64,000 nt of DNA, taken from contig MEUD01000001.1 of assembly GCA_001771575.1 (NCBI GenBank), positions 124,001-188,000 on the forward strand. Reading direction: 5' to 3'. The notes below the pieces were generated by a model, which made no database searches, had not been told where the DNA came from, and worked only from the letters and a program-made list of their open reading frames with translations. A program made the position numbers and the translations under genes. Source of the stretch: a candidate division WOR-1 bacterium RIFOXYB2_FULL_45_9. GTDB lineage: Bacteria > Margulisbacteria > WOR-1 > O2-12-FULL-45-9 > XYB2-FULL-48-7. Position 1 is the stretch's first letter. Each line of letters begins with the position of its first letter. Below, in pieces: positions 60,703 to 64,000 of the stretch.

Positions 60703-60730
60703 CGCAAGTTTTACCCCCCGGATCCCGATA
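60703..60730 (+). promoter_or_regulatory. Sigma-28-like element CGCAAGTT-N14-CCGATA (site 1)
   Basis: CGCAAGTT 60703-60710, CCGATA 60725-60730; upstream of the CDS at 60753. Confidence 0.6.
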
Positions 60731-60752
60731 AAGAGGGTGAAGGGGTGATCGA

Positions 60753-61661
60753 ATGTTAAAAAAACTCGCGGTCTTTTTCCTGTTAATCGGCCTCGCTATT
60801 CCCTCCTCCGCTCTCGATCTGGGGGCTCGCGCTATGGGGATGGGGGGAGCTTTTACCGGCCTTGCCGACGACGTTAACGCTATTGTGGTCAATCCAGCTG
60901 GTTTGACCTCTATTAACAGGGAATCGAGCCTGATCGCGACGAGGGTTTCGACCGACCGGCAGTCGAGCTTTATCGGCGGGGTCGAAAACACCCCGATTGG
61001 AAATTTTGGCATCGCCTACCTCTCTTCGACCGACCAGGCGTCGATCGGGAGCCTGGATTTTAGTGAGTTTACCTCGGAAAATGTCGTTTCCTACAGCTCA
61101 CAAACCGTTTATCTTTCATACGCCAACGAATTGAATAAAGTTATCCGCGCCCCTTCCAGCCTGGGGGTCCTCTCCTATGGCGTCAACCTGAAGCTTTCCA
61201 GCCGAAAGTTCAACACTTCGCAGGGGCTGGCCCAGGATGCCGGGACCAATGTCGATGTTGACCTGGCGACGATGTTTAGGCCCAACGACAATTTAGCCTT
61301 TGGGATGTCGGTCCAAAATATGATGGGGGGAGAGATGGCCAACCAGAGCGGTGGGTTAACCGCGTCAGACGGCCAGGCGGGTGTCTTGCTTGGCGCTTCC
61401 GGCAAATTGCTTGATGGCGGATTGGTTTGGAGCGCCGACCTGGAAGAGATTGGCTGTGAATGGCGGCCGTCGGAAGGGCTTGCCTTAAGGCTGGGCCGCA
61501 ACAGTGAGAGCGTGACTTCCGGGCTGGGGGTCAATTACCGCGGTTTTAGCGTCGATTACGCCTGCGTCCAAAACGAAGGGTTGGTCCATTACGTTTCCAT
61601 CGCGATCGCTCCCTTTGCCGGCGAAGCCGGAAACAAGCAGGCGAATTTACCGGTTGAGTGA
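60753..61661 (+). CDS. PorV/UPF0164-like outer-membrane beta-barrel-type protein
   Basis: Signal peptide; LDLGARAMGMGGAFTGLADDVNAIVVNPAGLTSI. Confidence 0.7.
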   Translation: MLKKLAVFFLLIGLAIPSSALDLGARAMGMGGAFTGLADDVNAIVVNPAGLTSINRESSLIATRVSTDRQSSFIGGVENTPIGNFGIAYLSSTDQASIGSLDFSEFTSENVVSYSSQTVYLSYANELNKVIRAPSSLGVLSYGVNLKLSSRKFNTSQGLAQDAGTNVDVDLATMFRPNDNLAFGMSVQNMMGGEMANQSGGLTASDGQAGVLLGASGKLLDGGLVWSADLEEIGCEWRPSEGLALRLGRNSESVTSGLGVNYRGFSVDYACVQNEGLVHYVSIAIAPFAGEAGNKQANLPVE

Positions 61662-61689
61662 CGCAAGTTTTTTGCCGTTTAGTCCGATA
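61662..61689 (+). promoter_or_regulatory. Sigma-28-like element CGCAAGTT-N14-CCGATA (site 2)
   Basis: CGCAAGTT 61662-61669, CCGATA 61684-61689; upstream of the CDS at 61711. Confidence 0.6.
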
Positions 61690-61710
61690 GGATGGCTAGG
61701 AGGATAGTGT

Positions 61711-61992
61711 ATGGCATTTAGTGAAATTAGTTTTAATTCAACTGTTTCTGATCCAAGAGGACAGTATGTTGGGAAAAAACCAGGTTCCCGCGAAGAGGTT
61801 AGAGAGAACGCCAACGAACTTGGCGGCAGTGCTACCGGAGCGATGGGAGCTGGGGCGAGGGTGTTAGAGGGAAATCCGGCCAATCCATATGTTGTTCCCG
61901 AACAGCAGGGAGCAGTTAAACTTCCCGGAGAAGTGGTTGAGGGGATGTCAACGCCTCCTCCCCGTTCATCCGTTGATAATCAAGGAGTGTAA
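61711..61992 (+). CDS. Small uncharacterised protein (93 aa), Gly/Pro-rich
   Basis: SD AGGAGG, correct spacing; no family recognised. Confidence 0.6.
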   Translation: MAFSEISFNSTVSDPRGQYVGKKPGSREEVRENANELGGSATGAMGAGARVLEGNPANPYVVPEQQGAVKLPGEVVEGMSTPPPRSSVDNQGV

Positions 61993-61999
61993 TATTTAA

Positions 62000-63031
62000 A
62001 TGCCACCCGTTGTTGCCAATCCGTCAGCGACCGTGACTGCCAGGATCCCTGGCCGCCAACCGGTTGGGGAAGTCCATCTACCGACCAACCAGATGCAGGG
62101 GGCGGAAGGACGGATCCGCGGGATGCTGGCGGCGATGACCGGCAAAAGCCCCAATGATACCGACAAAGTCAGCTTTGGCGTATTCAGCCGCAATCGAAGC
62201 TTTAGCGAGATGTGGAAAGAGGTCTTCACCAGCGGCCGGGTTACCAGAGAGAATTTTGAAAAACTGATGAAATTTTACGGGGTGGACGAAGTGACCGACG
62301 AGATGTGGGAAGCTTTTGCCGGCGGCAGTCAGTCAATGTCGATCGCTGATTTTGAGCAGGCGCTTTCCACCTACCAAAGGGTTTGCACGATGCGCGGATA
62401 TAATTTTGGCCAGGTTTGCGAGTCGGATAAGATCTATGTTTTACCGACCGCTGAATTTGCCAAGTTATTGAAGGGAAAAGATGTCGCCTGGGTCAATAGC
62501 TTAACGACCAATCCCCAGGTCCGAGGGGCATGGGAGAGGGCTAAAGCTTATACCGGAGTTCGGGAAGGGGGAGAGCCCAACGAACAGACCTGGCGCTGGT
62601 TTGCGATTGAATTGATGCTTAGCTTTGGCGACGCGGTCAGGGAAAACCACGACTTGAGCGATCTCAATACCAAACACCCCCTGGTCCGCAACCTTTTTGA
62701 ACGAGGAGCGCTCCATTGGGCGGAGACAAATGAAGCCCTTACCCCTCAAGCTTTTGACAAGATAGAAGAGCGGAGCGACCGGATCACTGACGTCCAAAAA
62801 CATTATGAGCAGGATCCCCTTCACCGCGCCGCCTATGACCTGCGGGGGATCAGATTGACCGACCGTACGTCGGAAGGACTATTAGATGAGGCGCTGGCCG
62901 CTTTTGACGCGAACAATCATACTTTGTACCTGCAAAAAATAGGGGAGTTAAGAAAACATATTACGCCAGTCGCGATCCCGGGAGAAAATCCCGCCCGCCC
63001 GCTAATTACTCCGCGTCCAGTGACACCGTAA
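62000..63031 (+). CDS. Uncharacterised protein (343 aa)
   Basis: Long ORF in the direction and composition of its neighbours; mostly helical-looking; no family recognised. Confidence 0.7.
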   Translation: MPPVVANPSATVTARIPGRQPVGEVHLPTNQMQGAEGRIRGMLAAMTGKSPNDTDKVSFGVFSRNRSFSEMWKEVFTSGRVTRENFEKLMKFYGVDEVTDEMWEAFAGGSQSMSIADFEQALSTYQRVCTMRGYNFGQVCESDKIYVLPTAEFAKLLKGKDVAWVNSLTTNPQVRGAWERAKAYTGVREGGEPNEQTWRWFAIELMLSFGDAVRENHDLSDLNTKHPLVRNLFERGALHWAETNEALTPQAFDKIEERSDRITDVQKHYEQDPLHRAAYDLRGIRLTDRTSEGLLDEALAAFDANNHTLYLQKIGELRKHITPVAIPGENPARPLITPRPVTP

Positions 63032-63072
63032 TGGTGGTTGCATTCACGGTTAAAGTGTGGTAATTTCAACCC

Positions 63073-63300
63073 ATGTTTGAAATGATCATTGATTTCCACT
63101 GGCCGACATTCTTTCTTACTATTACTTTTGTTATCATTGGGCTTAATTTATGGTATTTTGTCATCGCCAAGATCAACCAGCAGATCGCCCAAAAACAGGT
63201 TGATAAAGTCGATAAAAGCTTAAATCAGCTCCTCAAAAAAATGGGCGAAGAAAATAAGAAAATCAATGAGATTCTTGGCAAAAACACGCCAAAAAAGTAG
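63073..63300 (+). CDS. Small single-pass membrane protein with C-terminal coiled coil (75 aa)
   Basis: FFLTITFVIIGLNLWYFVIA TM segment followed by KQVDKVDKSLNQLLKKMGEENKKINEIL. Confidence 0.6.
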   Translation: MFEMIIDFHWPTFFLTITFVIIGLNLWYFVIAKINQQIAQKQVDKVDKSLNQLLKKMGEENKKINEILGKNTPKK

Positions 63301-63310
63301 CCTCCAGCCG

Positions 63311-63338
63311 CGCAAGTTATCTCCCTCTGGAACCGATA
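63311..63338 (+). promoter_or_regulatory. Sigma-28-like element CGCAAGTT-N14-CCGATA (site 3)
   Basis: CGCAAGTT 63311-63318, CCGATA 63333-63338; a sigma70 TATAAT at 63339-63344 overlaps downstream. Confidence 0.5.
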
Positions 63339-63349
63339 TATAATTAGAG

Positions 63350-64000
63350 ATGCCTATTCAAGGAATTACCCCAAATTATTTTGAAGATATCAAAAGCCGG
63401 GACGATATTGGCGTTCCGGGCGAATCTCCCTACATCCCCAACGGCGATGAGCCGATAACTCCTCAAGAAACCGGCGATGCCGCGTCAGTTGACGGTTCTT
63501 CTTCCAGCAGTCAGCCTGGTTCCACAACCCCGATGAGCGGGGATTATGACTCCGGTTATATCGAGAACAGCGACGAGTACAATAACTCGGTCGGTCACGC
63601 GACAGATTCTCTCGATAACGCCGAAGCGACCGTTGACGACATGTTTGCCGGAATTAACGATAGCGACTATATCAGTGACGCCGGGAACGGTTACCAATCG
63701 GTCAATGGCGATAAATTGGCCAAACTATTAGTCTTTCTTAATCTTCTAACCAACGCACAGTTAGCCTTAAAGATGGTTATGGATTCGCAAGATGAGCTGA
63801 CCAACAAACTTCATGAAATCCTCTTTGAGATCCAGCCCGAAGAAGGCTCTGACGAAGCAACGGCCAGCGCCCGGGAAAAAATGTTCAAAAATGCCAAGGA
63901 AAAACTGAAGATCGTTCAGCAGTATATTTCCAGCCTATACAAGAAAGTATACAATCACAACCTTCAGGTTTACCAGCAAAGGATGCGGGAGATCGAAAAG
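63350..64000 (+). CDS. Uncharacterised protein, truncated at the window edge (217+ codons)
   Basis: Not in the ORF track because it runs off the edge: MPIQGITPNYFEDIKSRDDIGVPGESPY...; disordered N-half, charged helical C-half. Confidence 0.65.
   Translation, partial: MPIQGITPNYFEDIKSRDDIGVPGESPYIPNGDEPITPQETGDAASVDGSSSSSQPGSTTPMSGDYDSGYIENSDEYNNSVGHATDSLDNAEATVDDMFAGINDSDYISDAGNGYQSVNGDKLAKLLVFLNLLTNAQLALKMVMDSQDELTNKLHEILFEIQPEEGSDEATASAREKMFKNAKEKLKIVQQYISSLYKKVYNHNLQVYQQRMREIEK

Overview
This 64 kb window is a gene-dense bacterial chromosome segment with a housekeeping and biosynthetic character and roughly 63 protein-coding genes. I see no transposase, integrase, prophage, CRISPR array or rRNA. 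One tRNA is clear: tRNA-Arg(CCU). TGA is used as a normal stop, so the code looks standard. Content includes amino-acid and vitamin biosynthesis (cimA, lysA, panB, aroK, aroB, leuA, ribE-ribBA-ribH, pdxJ), c-di-AMP synthesis (cdaA), tRNA synthetases (tyrS, trpS), scpAB-dprA, an MgtE_N/CBS plus NRAMP-like transporter pair, accC, nusB, a glycolytic neighbourhood (two different PFKs, fba, tpiA), hpf-secA-prfB, and an envelope/exopolysaccharide locus (DUF5693, csaB, rfbD, GT4, DegT, O-antigen ligase-TPR, sugar transferase). The last 3.3 kb is a block of uncharacterised genes. Lineage is uncertain; gene content fits an uncultivated diderm (Margulisbacteria/Saganbacteria-like is a low-confidence guess). 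The most interesting signals are: (1) an identical bipartite element, CGCAAGTT-N14-CCGATA, resembling a sigma-28 promoter, upstream of three genes in the orphan block at the right end; (2) many genes with a (T)G-N-TATAAT -10 only 5-9 nt from the start codon, implying frequent leaderless transcription; (3) all nine convergent gene junctions overlapping or separated by 11 nt or less; (4) a 30-bp perfect palindrome between leuA and pfkA; (5) a hairpin element apparently inserted in frame in lplA; (6) paired ATP-type and PPi-type PFK signatures; (7) a soluble MgtE_N/CBS protein next to an NRAMP relative lacking the canonical metal-binding motifs.
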